NCBI GenBank assembly: GCA_038025085.1
Contig: CM076139.1
Span: 22,647,307-22,711,306 of the forward strand
Length of the DNA: 64,000 nt
Source: Tetragonia tetragonoides
Lineage: Eukaryota > Streptophyta > Magnoliopsida > Caryophyllales > Aizoaceae
Reading direction: 5' to 3'
Shown: piece by piece, positions 1-9,322 of the stretch
Layout of the letters: each line of letters starts with the position of its first letter
Position numbering within the stretch: position 1 is the first letter of the stretch
Notes under the pieces: model-generated
The model's database searches: none
What the model was told of the DNA's origin: nothing
Seen by the model: only the letters and a program-made list of their open reading frames with translations
Program-made: the position numbers and the translations under genes

Positions 1-1
1 G

Positions 2-937
2 CTAGTGGATGCTTACGTCAAGGAAGTCATGAGACTTCATGGTGTTCCAAAAGATATCGTTTCAGATAGAGATTCGAGATTTCTATCACACTTTTGGCAG
101 AAATTGATAGGAGCTTTTGGAAGCAAGTTGAAGTTCAGTACTGCTTTTCATCCTGCGACTGATGATCAGACGGAAAGAACGATTCAGACTTTAGAGGATA
201 TGCTACGAGCGTGTGCTCTCGAGTATCAAGGCTCGTGGGATACACACATTCCGTTGATCGAATTTTCTTACAACAATAGCTATCACTCAAGCATTGATCG
301 AGCACCATATGAACCATTGTATGGTAGAAAGTGTAGATCGCCCGTTTGTTGCAACGATATTAGTGAAACTGCAGTTTTGGGTCCTGAGATGATCCAGAAG
401 ACCGTCGATGTGGTCAAAGTTATTCAAGCAAAGATGCATAGTGCGCAAGACTGCCAGAAATCGTACGCAGAAAGAGGTCGTAGACCGGAAGAGTTTGAGG
501 TGGGAAGCAAGGTACTTTTGTGAGTATCTCCTACCAAAGGCGTAATGCATTTTGGTCGTAAGGGGAGGTTGAGTCCTCGTTACATTGGACCTTACGAGAT
601 CCCGGAAAGGATTGATGAGGTTGCTTATCGATTAGCTTTACCTGTGGAACTTGGAAAAGTCCATAGTGTGTTTCATGTCTCTCAATTGAAGCGGTACGTA
701 CATGATCCAACGCATGTCGTTCAACCTGATACGATCGATCTCCATGATAGTTTGACTTATGAAGAGTGTCCTATCAAGATTGTGGATCGCAAAGAGTGCA
801 TAACTCGAACAAAGACTATTCCGATCGTCAAAGTCGTTTGGTCTCGACATGGTCAAGAGGAAGCAACATGGGAAGTTGAATCCATGATGCGCGAGAAGTA
901 TCTAGACCTCTTTCTAGAAGGTACTAGTCCCACTTGA
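2..937 (+). pseudogene. chromovirus integrase C-terminal half plus chromodomain
   Basis: The frame is open from base 2 and enters mid-integrase. It shows the second catalytic Asp in IVSDRDSRF, the catalytic Glu region in DDQTERTIQTLEDMLRAC, and the plant gypsy signature IEFSYNNSYHSS. A single in-frame TGA at 521-523 falls in the motif LL-K-VSPT, where element F (63397 on) has Lys. The frame then continues unchanged to 937 through the GPYEI..R and FHVSQLKRY C-terminal motifs to a chromodomain-like end (VVWSRHGQEEATWEVES). Integrase would join the cDNA to the chromosome; chromodomains are thought to steer it to heterochromatin. One stop codon makes this a young pseudogene. The gag, protease and RT lie outside the window. 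Confidence 0.9.
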
Positions 938-947
938 GTTTCGGGAC

Positions 948-1199
948 GAAACTCCTTTTAAGGAGGGTAGAATGTCACGCCTCGAAATTTTTGTTTGCGT
1001 GTTTTGTTAATCATCTCGCATGTCCAAGCATTTCATGGTGCATGCTAATCAATTTAGAATCACAATTGTACTTGCTCATCTTGCATATGTTAGAGTTCTA
1101 AAATTGTTTTATACCTTTGTATGGGTAAACTCGTTTTGTTTTTGGAAGTGAGTACTTCATGTCCCAAGTTTCGGGACGAAACTTTTAAGGAGGGTAGAA
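948..1199 (+). repeat. duplicated polypurine-tract block between pol and LTR
   Basis: The block TTTCGGGACGAAACT, a few T residues, then AAGGAGGGTAGAATGT occurs twice, ending at 974 and at 1202. The first copy is followed by TGTCACGCCTCG, which looks like the start of a different LTR. About 225 bases later the second copy leads into the real LTR, TGTGATACCCC. The polypurine tract primes plus-strand DNA synthesis. Two tracts and two LTR-like starts in tandem suggest a template switch or recombination between related chromoviruses. Confidence 0.7.
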
Positions 1200-1686
1200 T
1201 GTGATACCCCAATATTTTCTATAATTATTAGATTGATTTATAAATGATTTATAAATGGTTTTGGAGATTTAATCGTATATTCGTTTAAGGATTCGATTTA
1301 TTCAATTAAAGACATAATAATATTAGTTATTATTATAATGGGACTTTTATAAATTGCATTTATTAATTTTGAGGAGTTTACTTAAAATATTTTATATATG
1401 AATAAGAATTATTCATATAGTTTTAATTAGTTTTAATTAGCTATTTAAATCAAAAAGTTAGTAAATAAATTCCTAAACCTAGTAGTCTTTGACTTGGGTT
1501 GACTTAGGGCCTATGTAAGGAAAAAGATGAGACAATTGATCAATTTTGCATAACTGATCAAACCCTTAAAGCATTCTCTCTCCTCTCTTTCTCTCCCACA
1601 CCGTCGGCTCTCTCTCTCCACCGAGTCTCTCTCTCTCCTTGCTGCCCACCGGGGAACCAGCACCGGCACCCCCTCCCATCGGTAAG

Positions 1687-1766
<80 letters not shown>

Positions 1767-2600
1767 CCGCGGCCTCCTCCTTCGCGCGTCCTCACGCTCG
1801 GCCGCTCGGTCGCCGAACAACCGCCGGGCCACCGGGTTGACGCCCAGGTGGTGACCGGCGGGTGGCCAACTGTCCCCCGCTCCCTCTCTCTCTTTCTTTC
1901 TCCTTATCTCTCTTGTTCTCTCCTTTTCTCTCTTCGAATGTCTCTCTTTCTCTTTCTCTCCTCTCGTCGCCGGAGCTCCGGCGACCACCACCACCGGCCA
2001 TGGTGGCCAGTCGGTGGTGGTGGTGATGATGGGTCGGGTTATGGGTCCCATACATGGGTACCCGTGACCTAGACCTAGTTTTAAAGTTAGGGTTTCGTTT
2101 TTATATTTTTCGTAATTACTAATTCGATTTTCAGTATTTTTGATTTAATGTTTTTATTTTTCTGCACTCATTCGGAATCGGAATTCCAATTTTCAAAAGC
2201 CTATATTGGTTAAAATAAATCAAGGAATTTAATAAAATTATCAGACTTATATTTCATTACTTTTTGTATTTTCATATTTAATTAATAATGATTCGGTAAT
2301 TGTTTTTAATTAGTACCTAACGAGCAAGCGTGATCATCGTCGGTCGTTGGAGCATACTTACTATTTGGTAGCGTATTAGTGGTAAGCGCTCATGCCTACC
2401 TTCTTCCAAAGCCCCATCAAAACTATTTTGATGTGTTATGTGCTAATTGGGAAATTGTTGTGAATTTAATATGCAAAGCATTATTAAATTATATCGTCGT
2501 TATTATGAGATTTCTTAAGAATGTTTACTGCTGTAAATATGAATTATAATTAGCATGTCAATAGTTTCCAGGAAACCGTTGCGAATTCGGGGGTGTTACA
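1200..2600 (+). repeat. 3' LTR of the left-edge chromovirus
   Basis: It begins TGTGATACCCC directly after a polypurine tract and ends GGGGGTGTTACA, about 1.4 kb, with TG...CA ends. The middle is a transcribed-leader-like region with a long CT repeat, a GC-rich block (1780-2060) and an AGTTAGGGTTTCG-like stretch. Flanking A/T-rich parts carry no genes. The 5' partner LTR is outside the window, so divergence cannot be judged. Confidence 0.85.
1688..1760 (+). repeat. (CT)n microsatellite, about 36 units
   Basis: This is an uninterrupted CT run inside the LTR. It lies in a wider CT-rich tract (1575-1765 and 1880-1970) typical of plant 5' leaders. It yields spurious Arg-Glu and Ser-Leu reading frames on the two strands. 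Length is probably polymorphic. Confidence 0.95.
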
Positions 2601-2702
2601 GATAGTGTAATACCCCAAGATTTCATGGTTGAATACAACTTAAATGTTTTGATAGTACTACTTCTATCATCACGACGCATCTCCTTTTCAGGGAGGTCAA
2701 AC

Positions 2703-2772
2703 CTAAGAAACTCCATAGTTAAGCGTGCTTGTCTGGGAGTAGTACTAGGATGGGTGACCTCCTGTGATGTTT
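2703..2772 (+). other. 5S rRNA-like segment in Cassandra 5' LTR
   Basis: The segment around AGTTAAGCGTGCTTG and GTAGTACTAGGATGGGTGAC matches the plant 5S rRNA 3' half, including the internal box A and box C of the RNA polymerase III promoter. The 5' half of 5S is missing or unrecognisable, so this is a captured promoter segment and not a functional 5S gene. Confidence 0.88.
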
Positions 2773-3030
2773 TCTCAGGGGCATGCGAGTGAGGACAAAG
2801 CATGCTGGAAAGGATTGTGGTGGATTGTGGGGTCAGTTCTCAGCCATGGAAGCAGTTTCGGGTGTCACCAGCGGCGGCTAGCAGAGTGCCCTGTGCGGAA
2901 CGAGGACGTTGCGTTCTTTGAGTGGGGGTGAGTGTAATACCCCAAGATTTCATGGTTGAATACAGCTTAAATGGTTTGATAGTGCTACTTATGTCATCAA
3001 GATAAATCTCCTTTTTCAGGGAGGTCAAAC

Positions 3031-3098
3031 CTAAGAAACTCCATAGTAAGCATGCTTGTCTGGGAGTAGTACTAGGATGGGTGACCTCCTGGGAAGTT
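3031..3098 (+). other. 5S rRNA-like segment in Cassandra 3' LTR
   Basis: This is the second copy of the 5S-like segment. It has a one-base loss (CATAGTAAGCATGC against CATAGTTAAGCGTGC in the 5' copy), so its box A is damaged. Box C (TAGGATGGGTGACC) is intact and the following CTCCTGGGAAGT is closer to true 5S than in the 5' copy. Confidence 0.88.
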
Positions 3099-3229
3099 TT
3101 ATCAGGGGCATGCGAGTGAGGACAAAGCATGCTGGAAAGGCTTGTGGTGGTTTGTAGGGTCAGTTCTCAGCCATGGAAGCAGTTTCAGGTGTCACCAGCG
3201 GCCCAGTTAGGCTAGGGTGTTACAGATAG

Positions 3230-5481
3230 TCCAGGTTTCGGGCTTTGAGCACTTTTTGTCGGTTATCCCGGCTTGTCATTCTAGGAATACTAGGATAGTT
3301 TCCCGGGAGTTGTTGGAGAGGTTTTGGGATACCACGAACACTTTCCACACCCCTGTGGGGGAGATGTTCCCTACCCCCTATCAGTTTGATGTACTGACAG
3401 GCTTGTCCTTTAGAGGGCGTCGTATACAGTATGACGCGAGTTATCACCAGCAGGATGATAGGTTGCTTGAGCTATACGGGCCTGTATCTGTCCAATTTAG
3501 GGAGGATCAAGTTTCCTTACCGAGGCTATGGGCAGCCTTAGTGGAGAAGGGGCTTACCGAGTAGCAGAGGGCCCGTATTTTCTTGGCTTACCTGTTGGGG
3601 GCGACCATCTTTGCCCAGAAGAAGAGCATGTGTCAGGTCGGCTTCTTGACATGTTTAGACGACTTGTCTAAAGTACATGAGTACAACTTTGGTGCTCCTG
3701 CGTATGCTTCTTTGGTGAAATAATGTCGTCAGGCTTGCAGGCCTAAGTCAACGAGTCGGAGGGTGTCTATCTCTGGCCCGTGGAGGATACTGGAGGTAGG
3801 CATATATGAATTTTTTTTTTTTTTTGCATATGCATACTTTGTAGAAGAGTTGTATCTAATTGTTCTTGCTTGTATGGCAGCTGTGGTTCTTTGAGTATTT
3901 TCCAGCTTTTGGTCCTCACGGTCCTGGTTTGAGGATGTTCCCACTAGGTTCACGGTGGGTCGGTAGGAATAACCACCCGTTTGCTTCTTTGGACCATTTT
4001 CGGGCTACCTTTGAGAGCCATGCTGCGTCTGAGGTACGGTGTCTTCAACTTACTTGTGTATATATGTTTTTTTTTTGTTCATTTGATGTGAGTGAACTTT
4101 GATCTTGTAATCTGTAGGTGTCGTGGACTGCCTTTGACGGTATTTCTAGGGTTCCGGCCCATATTACCACCGAGTCCTTCAGGGTATCCACCCTGTGGGT
4201 GGTCTTTGAGGGGCTGTTTGGCTTTGTGTGGTACTTGGGGGACCGCTTGACTCGACTGGCCTACCCTGCCTTAGGTGGTCATTTGGTTCCGGAGGACCCT
4301 CCTATGACCATGTTCTATCTGCGCGGTCTGAGCGTGGGCGACTTCGGGGTCGTGACTCGGGGAATGGCGACAAAGCGGTTGGTTGAGCATGAAGTTGCTG
4401 GCCTGGATCGTACAGCTGTGTATCTGGCCTATTGCTTGGGTCGTCTGATGCCGGACCTTACTTCTGAGGTAAGATCTTTATTTCTGCCTTTTCAGCTACA
4501 TGTGTAATATACTGACTTTTGTGTCCCATAGGCGGATCGTTTGGCTCCTCAGGGTCCCAGGAGACCCCATTCCAGAGTTCCTCGTGGCCAGCCCCCAAGT
4601 GTGACCTTGCCGAGCAATGAGGTGAGGTACATTGGTGAGAGTGGGGGACGTATAGTAGCGGAGCTCCCTCTACACATTGTTGATGGAGAGGCCGTGGAGG
4701 GTCTATCCTTGCCTGATGGTTGTATGGGGGTAAGTTTTTATCCCTTCTTGCTTTTTTTTTGTGTTGCTTTCGAATGCTAACTCTATATTTTGTTCCTTCT
4801 TGTAGCTGAACCGAGAGTAGACTTCTCAAGTCTTCAAGCTCATCCATCTGTTGAAGAAGGGATATAGCCGGGTGATAGGTAGAGGGAAGAGTTCTCGATC
4901 AAGGACCGCTGATGTAAGTGGAGTGCTTAGTTTAACATTTCGGCCTTGATTGTTTGCAGATGTCGCAGTCTTCATCTTCTGTGGGACCCCGACATTTGTC
5001 AGCTGCAAGATTCTCTTTAGCGAGCAGACCATCTGTTGCTCGTTCACCTACTGTAGCTGCGACCAGGCCTCCTGCTGATGAGGCACCCGGACCTTCTATG
5101 CCGCACATTCCTGTGCCTGAACTGTTTTCTCCAGCGGGTTTTCAGCCTTCTTTCAGTAGTAGGCCCACTGTGACCCCTATGGATGGAGGTTCGGCGAACT
5201 CCCCTGGGTGGGATGTGCCTCAAGTTGGGTCTTTATATCAAAATGTGGCTATGGACTTTGCTAGTCAAGCCACGGAGAGCCTCTTTGGACTGGGGTTTTT
5301 TGAAGGTACCCCTATGCATGCACCAGTGTATGATGGACGGGATATGAGACCCAACAACAGCAGGCCGATTTATAGCTCGTTCAGTACTCAAGGCTCCTTC
5401 TATTACTCATCCGGGAACTATAGTCAGGGACCTTCCGTTGAAGATGAGGAAAATAGCAATGGCGATGATGAATCCAGTTGA
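3230..5481 (+). pseudogene. plant mobile domain (MAIN-like) gene, copy A, exons 2-7
   Basis: This is the antisense passenger gene of element A. Coding exons, set by GT...AG ends and by match to copy B, are about 3230-3795, 3881-4033, 4118-4468, 4532-4729, 4806-4913 and 4960-5481. The first exons reach the plant mobile domain (PF10536-like): NTFHTPVGEMFPTPYQFDVLTGLSF..RRI is its characteristic core. The last exon is Ser/Pro/Gly-rich and low in complexity. Known proteins of this domain (MAIN, MAIL1) act in genome stability and silencing; the role here is unknown. Three stops break it: TAG at 3562-3564, TAA at 3721-3723, and TAG at the start of exon 6 (after LNRE), the last shared with copy B. 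The 5' part was cut off by the insertion at 3225. The five introns remain intact because they lie antisense to the retroelement RNA. Confidence 0.75.
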
Positions 5482-5747
5482 ATAGTATAGGCTTGATTTG
5501 TAAACATTGGTCTTCATACTTTGAACTCATGTTTGAACTCATGTTTTATGCATATGTTTGATATGAATGCTATTATGACTCGACTATGCCCGTCTGATCT
5601 CTAAGTATGCAATGTGTTATGCAGTAAAGAGTGGGACATAATTTAGGGAATAATGTAAAGAAAAAGGTAAAAATTGCAAGAAAAAGCAAAAATTACACAT
5701 ATTATACCCCCTAAAAAAAGAGAAATATCGACTGGGCCGAGGTCGGG
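5482..5747. other. spacer between the two passenger genes of element A
   Basis: This is the A/T-rich 3' flank of the mobile-domain gene. The block CTATGCCCGTCTGATCT..AAGTATGCAATGTG and the later AAAAATTGC..GAA(A)AAGCAAAAATTACACAT are shared with copy B (26528-26645). I see no coding potential. It probably holds the poly(A) region of the first gene. Confidence 0.6.
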
Positions 5748-5845
5748 GCCGCTAGCGGCGTTGGCCAGAGCCGCTGGTGGCTCTGGCTTTGAGCCTTTTT
5801 CGTGGATTTCTGACTCATTCTGACCCGGTTCTTTGCTTATAAATA
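5748..5845 (+). promoter_or_regulatory. palindromic module plus TATA box upstream of DUF7745-like gene, copy A
   Basis: GCCGCTAGCGGC, a perfect 12-base palindrome, lies at 5748-5759. The inverted repeat CCAGAGCC-GCTGGT-GGCTCTGG follows at 5765-5786, and a TATA box TATAAATA at 5838-5845. The ATG is at 5919, a spacing that fits a transcription start near 5870. The same module lies upstream of the TATA box in this element's LTR, so the passenger gene probably uses an LTR-like promoter. This is inference from sequence layout only. Confidence 0.6.
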
Positions 5846-5918
5846 GGATTTACGGGATATCTAATTTCGTGTCTCTTTTTCAGACTTTAGCTCTCTCAAA
5901 TTTCTTAAAGCTTCTATT

Positions 5919-7273
5919 ATGGTGAAATCCTTTGAAAATATGTTCGATGCCTTTAAAAATCTGACCATAGAAAATAAAATAGAACTGGCTTCGTATCATA
6001 TCTCAACCTTATTGGCTCTAAGACCAACCAAAATTGTGTGGCCCGTTCTTCGATCTGCTTTGTACTATTGAAACCCAGACTTGCACGTCTTCCGTTTCGG
6101 TAACTCTGAATTATGCCCTCTAGTTGAAGAATTTACTGCCATTACTAATATGTCTGATGTTCTTCCCCCAGCTGTGCCTTATTTGAGGGATGGTTTTAGT
6201 AATCAGTACAGGAAATCTTTAGGCTTGACATCTGTAGAAGCCAAAAGCATGATTCTCGGTGTCGATGTGGATTTAGTTCAAATTTGTGAAAAGTTTGCTC
6301 CTTCTTCTGAACAGGATCCAATATTTAGGCGTTGCAGCCGACAGGATTTTGTACTTTGCCTATTGAATCGCCTATTGTTTGCTAATGCAGAGTCCTCCAA
6401 CCTGGGTCGAGCCTCGTTGTTGCGAGTGGTGAATAAAATGATTGAAGGGCATTCTCCTTTGCATCTGGTGATAGGAGAAACTATTTTAGGGCTTGATAGG
6501 TTGAAAATTTTGCCTCACGAACCTTTTCTGGCAGCCCCGTGCTGCTTCAAATTTGGTTGTGTGAGCATCTAAGGCTTATAGAATCGCCAGAGAAGATGAT
6601 AGCTCGTACCTCTCAAGCCTGGAAAAAGAAGACTTATACTGCCACTATCTTGGTTAGAAAAAGGCTATATGATGAGAAGACCCTTCCTGAATGGGACGCC
6701 TTTTTCGATGCCGGACCTGCTATTCGTTGGCATGTGACTTGGTGGAGTTTAACCTCTTTGGTGGCTTGTTGCAAATTCATTCCTCACACTACTATTTTAG
6801 GCCTCTACAAGAGTATTTGCTTCTTTCCCTCTAGGGTCATGAGGCAGTATGGGTTAAAGAAGGTTATCCCTCGTCAAGAGACTATGAGACAACCTACCTT
6901 GGGTTTGACCACTGAATTTGCTAAAGATTGGGGAAAATACTGGCGTGGCAGGGATCGCTGGACAGTACCTCGGGTGATTGCCCCGACTCAAGTTTCTGAG
7001 ACCTATTTGAACTGGCTTTCCTACAGTGATGGAGAAGTGAGCCGAGCCCTTCGTCATGAGGAGTGGGACCGACTAGTACCTAGGTATGACTCAGGAACAG
7101 GAAGAAAGAAAAGGAAGGGAGGGCCTTATGAGGAAGGCTATCATGTAATGAAAAGACGCAAGCCCCCAACTCAAGGAAGCGATCATAAGTCGTCCTCAAG
7201 CCAAGGTCCTTCAATGAAGAACTCTTCAACGAAGCCTTCTAAAGGGAAGAAGGATGAAAGTAGTTTTCTTTAA
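5919..7273 (+). pseudogene. DUF7745-like antisense passenger protein, copy A
   Basis: The ATG opens MVKSFENMFDAF, matching the start of copy B (27055). A TGA ends the first part at 6071 or so. The frame then runs to about 6530, shifts by one base near 6520 (copy B has one extra base there), and continues to 7273. The middle has LLLQIWLCEHLRLIESP, IRWHV.W.SLTSLVA and FPSRVMRQYGLK.VIP; the last resembles the RQY...IP motif of the transposon-borne DUF7745 family. That assignment is from memory. The C-terminus is Lys/Ser-rich (GRKKRKG, STKPSKGKKD) and could be a nuclear signal. No enzymatic residues are evident. It is convergent with integrase and ends 313 bases from the integrase stop. Confidence 0.6.
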
Positions 7274-7461
7274 AAAGCAAGTCCAATTAAAAAAAAAAAA
7301 AAGTAGTAAGAATTTGTTTAGTTTAAACCATTGTAGTTGCACATTTTTTTTGTAACCTTAAGAATATTTCAATTTATGTAATGTAAGCTTATTTGTTCAG
7401 CATGAATTAAAATTATCCTTTTTTTTTTTAATGAGCTGAATGGAATTTTTGATTGATTTTG

Positions 7462-7526
7462 GTCGGGCACCTTAAAAGGGTTACCTACGTATCCAGTGTG
7501 GAATCAGGCCAGCGTAGTTCGTTCAA
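7462..7526. other. conserved hairpin block between convergent genes, copy A
   Basis: The 312-base gap between the passenger gene and integrase (7274-7585) is A/T-rich except for this block, which is conserved in B and C. CTACG (7485-7489) pairs with CGTAG (7513-7517), with an inner TCC/GGA pair, giving a 33-base stem-loop. It may mark 3' processing or packaging; the function is unknown. Confidence 0.6.
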
Positions 7527-7585
7527 CTTGTGTATGTCTCTTTTTTTTAAAAAAAAGCATTAGGATTTTATTTAATATTTTTTTT

Positions 7586-8890
7586 TTAGACATAGAACTT
7601 CTTCAGTTGATCCATGTTGGTGAGCTGACTGAACTCAATGCCATCAATATCCAAAAGCTGGACTGCGCCTCCTGATAAGATGTCTTTGATGATGAACGGA
7701 CCAGACCAATTTGGTCGAAATTTGCCTCTGGGGTCAGTAACTGGTGCATGTAACACCTTCCAAACTAAATCTCCTTCTTTCAGGTTTCGAGGTCGGACCT
7801 TTTTGTTGAACGCTCTTCCCATGCGTTTTTGGTACATGTATGAATGGTCTAGATCCTGTAGGTGTCTTTCATCTGTGAACATGAGTTCCTTATAACGGGC
7901 TTGCATCCATTGGGTTTCTGGGATTGCACCCTCTAAGGCTATGCGCATAAAGGGTAGCTGGACTTCTATGGGTAGTACTGCTTCCATCCCGTAGACGAGG
8001 GAATAAGGTGTTGCTCCTGTGGATGATCTTATATACGTTCGATATCCCCAAAGGGAAAATGGGAGTTTTATGGGCCAATCTTTGTAGTTTTCTATCATAT
8101 TTTCGATGATGGTTTGAGGTTTTTGTTGGCGGCTTCCACTACGCCATTAGTTTGGGGTCGGTAAGGGGATGATTTGTGGTGCTGGATTTTGTAGCTTTTT
8201 AGTAAGGTGGCTGTTTTGGCTTTGAAATGAGATCCATGGTCACTAATAATTTCATTCGGAACGCCGTATCGGCAGATGATGTTGTTCCTTATGAATTTGG
8301 ACACTTGTTTGGATGTGAGGATGGCATAAGACTGTGCTTCGACCCACTTGGTAAAATAGTCTACGGCTACTAGGATATATTTATGTCCTCCAGAGCCTTT
8401 CGGAGTGATTTTACCAATGATATCTATTCCTCATGTGGAAAATGGCCAAGGGGACGTGAAGTTATGGAGCATTGAGGGTGGCATATGCTGTAGGTTGGCA
8501 TATATATGACACTTCTGCCATCTCTTGACATAGTTGTAACAGTTTCTTTCCATGGTGGTCCAATATTATCCCAGTCGTAGGACCTTTCTAGAGAGCATTC
8601 GACCATTCATGTGTGGTCCGCACACTCCATTGTGTACCTCATCCATGATTTCTGTGGCTTCTTCCGCGTTCACACATCTGAGGTTGACCCCATTGTGGGA
8701 CTTCTTGTATAGAATCCCCTTGTATTATATATATTGTGCCGCTAAGAGACGAATGGCCCGTTGAGCTCTTATTGGCGCGTCCGGAGGGTATGTGCCTTTG
8801 GTGATGTAGTTGAAGACGTCCTGGTACCAAGGGTCTTCATCGATCGGAGCCAGGATTAGACTCGTGTCGAGGTTGTTGCAGAAGGCTGGC
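7586..8890 (-). pseudogene. integrase of element A
   Basis: On the - strand this is the last pol domain. The N-terminal zinc-binding region shows CGPHMNGRMLSRK and later C..C residues. The core has GIDIIGKITPKGSGGH with the first Asp, the second Asp in IISDHGSHF, and Glu in VVEAANKN. The end is GKFRPNWSGPF..MDQLKKFYV, usual for Tat integrases, which lack a chromodomain. A TGA replaces the residue before GIDII (near 8430), and a shift near 8100 separates core from C-terminal domain. It would insert the cDNA of the element. Broken in at least two places, so not active. Confidence 0.85.
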
Positions 8891-9322
8891 TCACTTTCTT
8901 CTTTGTTTGCAAACAGGCATCATGCTGACCGGATCGGGTATGATAATCAAGGATGCTAGCTTTGACAGAGCGTCTGCAAATTGGTTATCCTCTCGTGGAA
9001 GGTATGTAAAGGCTACTTCTTCAATGTTGTCAAGTACTTTATCCAAAAACTCCTGGTAGAGTGACAAGCTTTCGCTATGAACTTTCCACTTCCTAGAGAC
9101 TTGATTGATGATCAGTAGAGAATCTTCATAAACTTTGAGTAGCTGGATGCCTAGGCCTACGACTGCTTGTGGACCGATAATACAAGCTTCATATTCGGCT
9201 GCATTATTCGTGACAGAAAAGTCTAGCTTTACCGAGATGGGAGTATGAGCTTCATCCGGAGATACTAGGAGTACTCCTGCGCCATAGCCCTTTTGGTTGG
9301 ATGCCCCATCAAAGTACATTTT
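8891..9322 (-). pseudogene. additional (archaeal-type) RNase H of element A
   Basis: A 142-residue frame begins MYFDGASNQKGYGAGVLL and runs through NNAAEYEACIIG, DSLLIINQ and PREDNQFADALSKLA. These give the Asp, Glu, Asp, Asp set of RNase H. This second RNase H, placed between the usual RNase H and integrase, is a known mark of the Tat lineage. It would remove RNA from RNA-DNA hybrids during reverse transcription. The frame is separated from the upstream pol by one TGA where copy B has Trp (TGG to TGA), so the polyprotein is interrupted just before it. All four catalytic positions still look present. Confidence 0.85.

Larger units (their letters stand above)
1..2600 (+). mobile_element. Ty3/gypsy chromovirus (Tekay/Del-like), 3' end
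   Basis: The window opens inside the integrase of a + strand gypsy element. In order it holds integrase core and C-terminal domain, a chromodomain-like tail, a duplicated polypurine tract, and a 1.4 kb LTR running from TGTGATACCCC to GGGGGTGTTACA. A chromodomain after integrase and LTR ends of this form are typical of chromoviruses. The 5' part lies outside the window. It sits inside the plant-mobile-domain gene of element A, because A's coding sequence resumes right after the Cassandra element at 3225. Confidence 0.85.
2606..3224 (+). mobile_element. Cassandra TRIM retrotransposon (5S-bearing LTRs)
   Basis: Two direct repeats begin TGTAATACCCCAAGATTTC at 2606 and 2933. The second ends GGGTGTTACA at 3224. 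GATAG lies immediately outside both ends (2601-2605 and 3225-3229), a 5-base target duplication. Each repeat holds the 3' half of a 5S rRNA sequence, the hallmark of Cassandra terminal-repeat retrotransposons in miniature, which code for no protein and depend on other elements. Total length is 619 bases, and the 3' LTR is 292 bases. The 5' LTR stops matching after CACCAGCGGC (about 2878), losing its last 20-odd bases and the primer binding site. A polypurine stretch GAGTGGGGGTGAG (2920-2932) precedes the 3' LTR. Confidence 0.9.

Noticed and set aside
1511..2055. Open frames rich in Arg-Glu or Ser-Leu on both strands
   Set aside because: They are translations of the (CT)n repeat and its surroundings inside an LTR.
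2703..3098. Two 5S rRNA genes
   Set aside because: Only the 3' half of 5S is present and it lies inside repeated LTRs with a target duplication, so these are Cassandra segments.
7638..9000. + strand frames opposite integrase and RNase H of A and B (such as 7638-7895 and 28740-28997)
   Set aside because: They mirror conserved - strand coding sequence and show no motif of their own.
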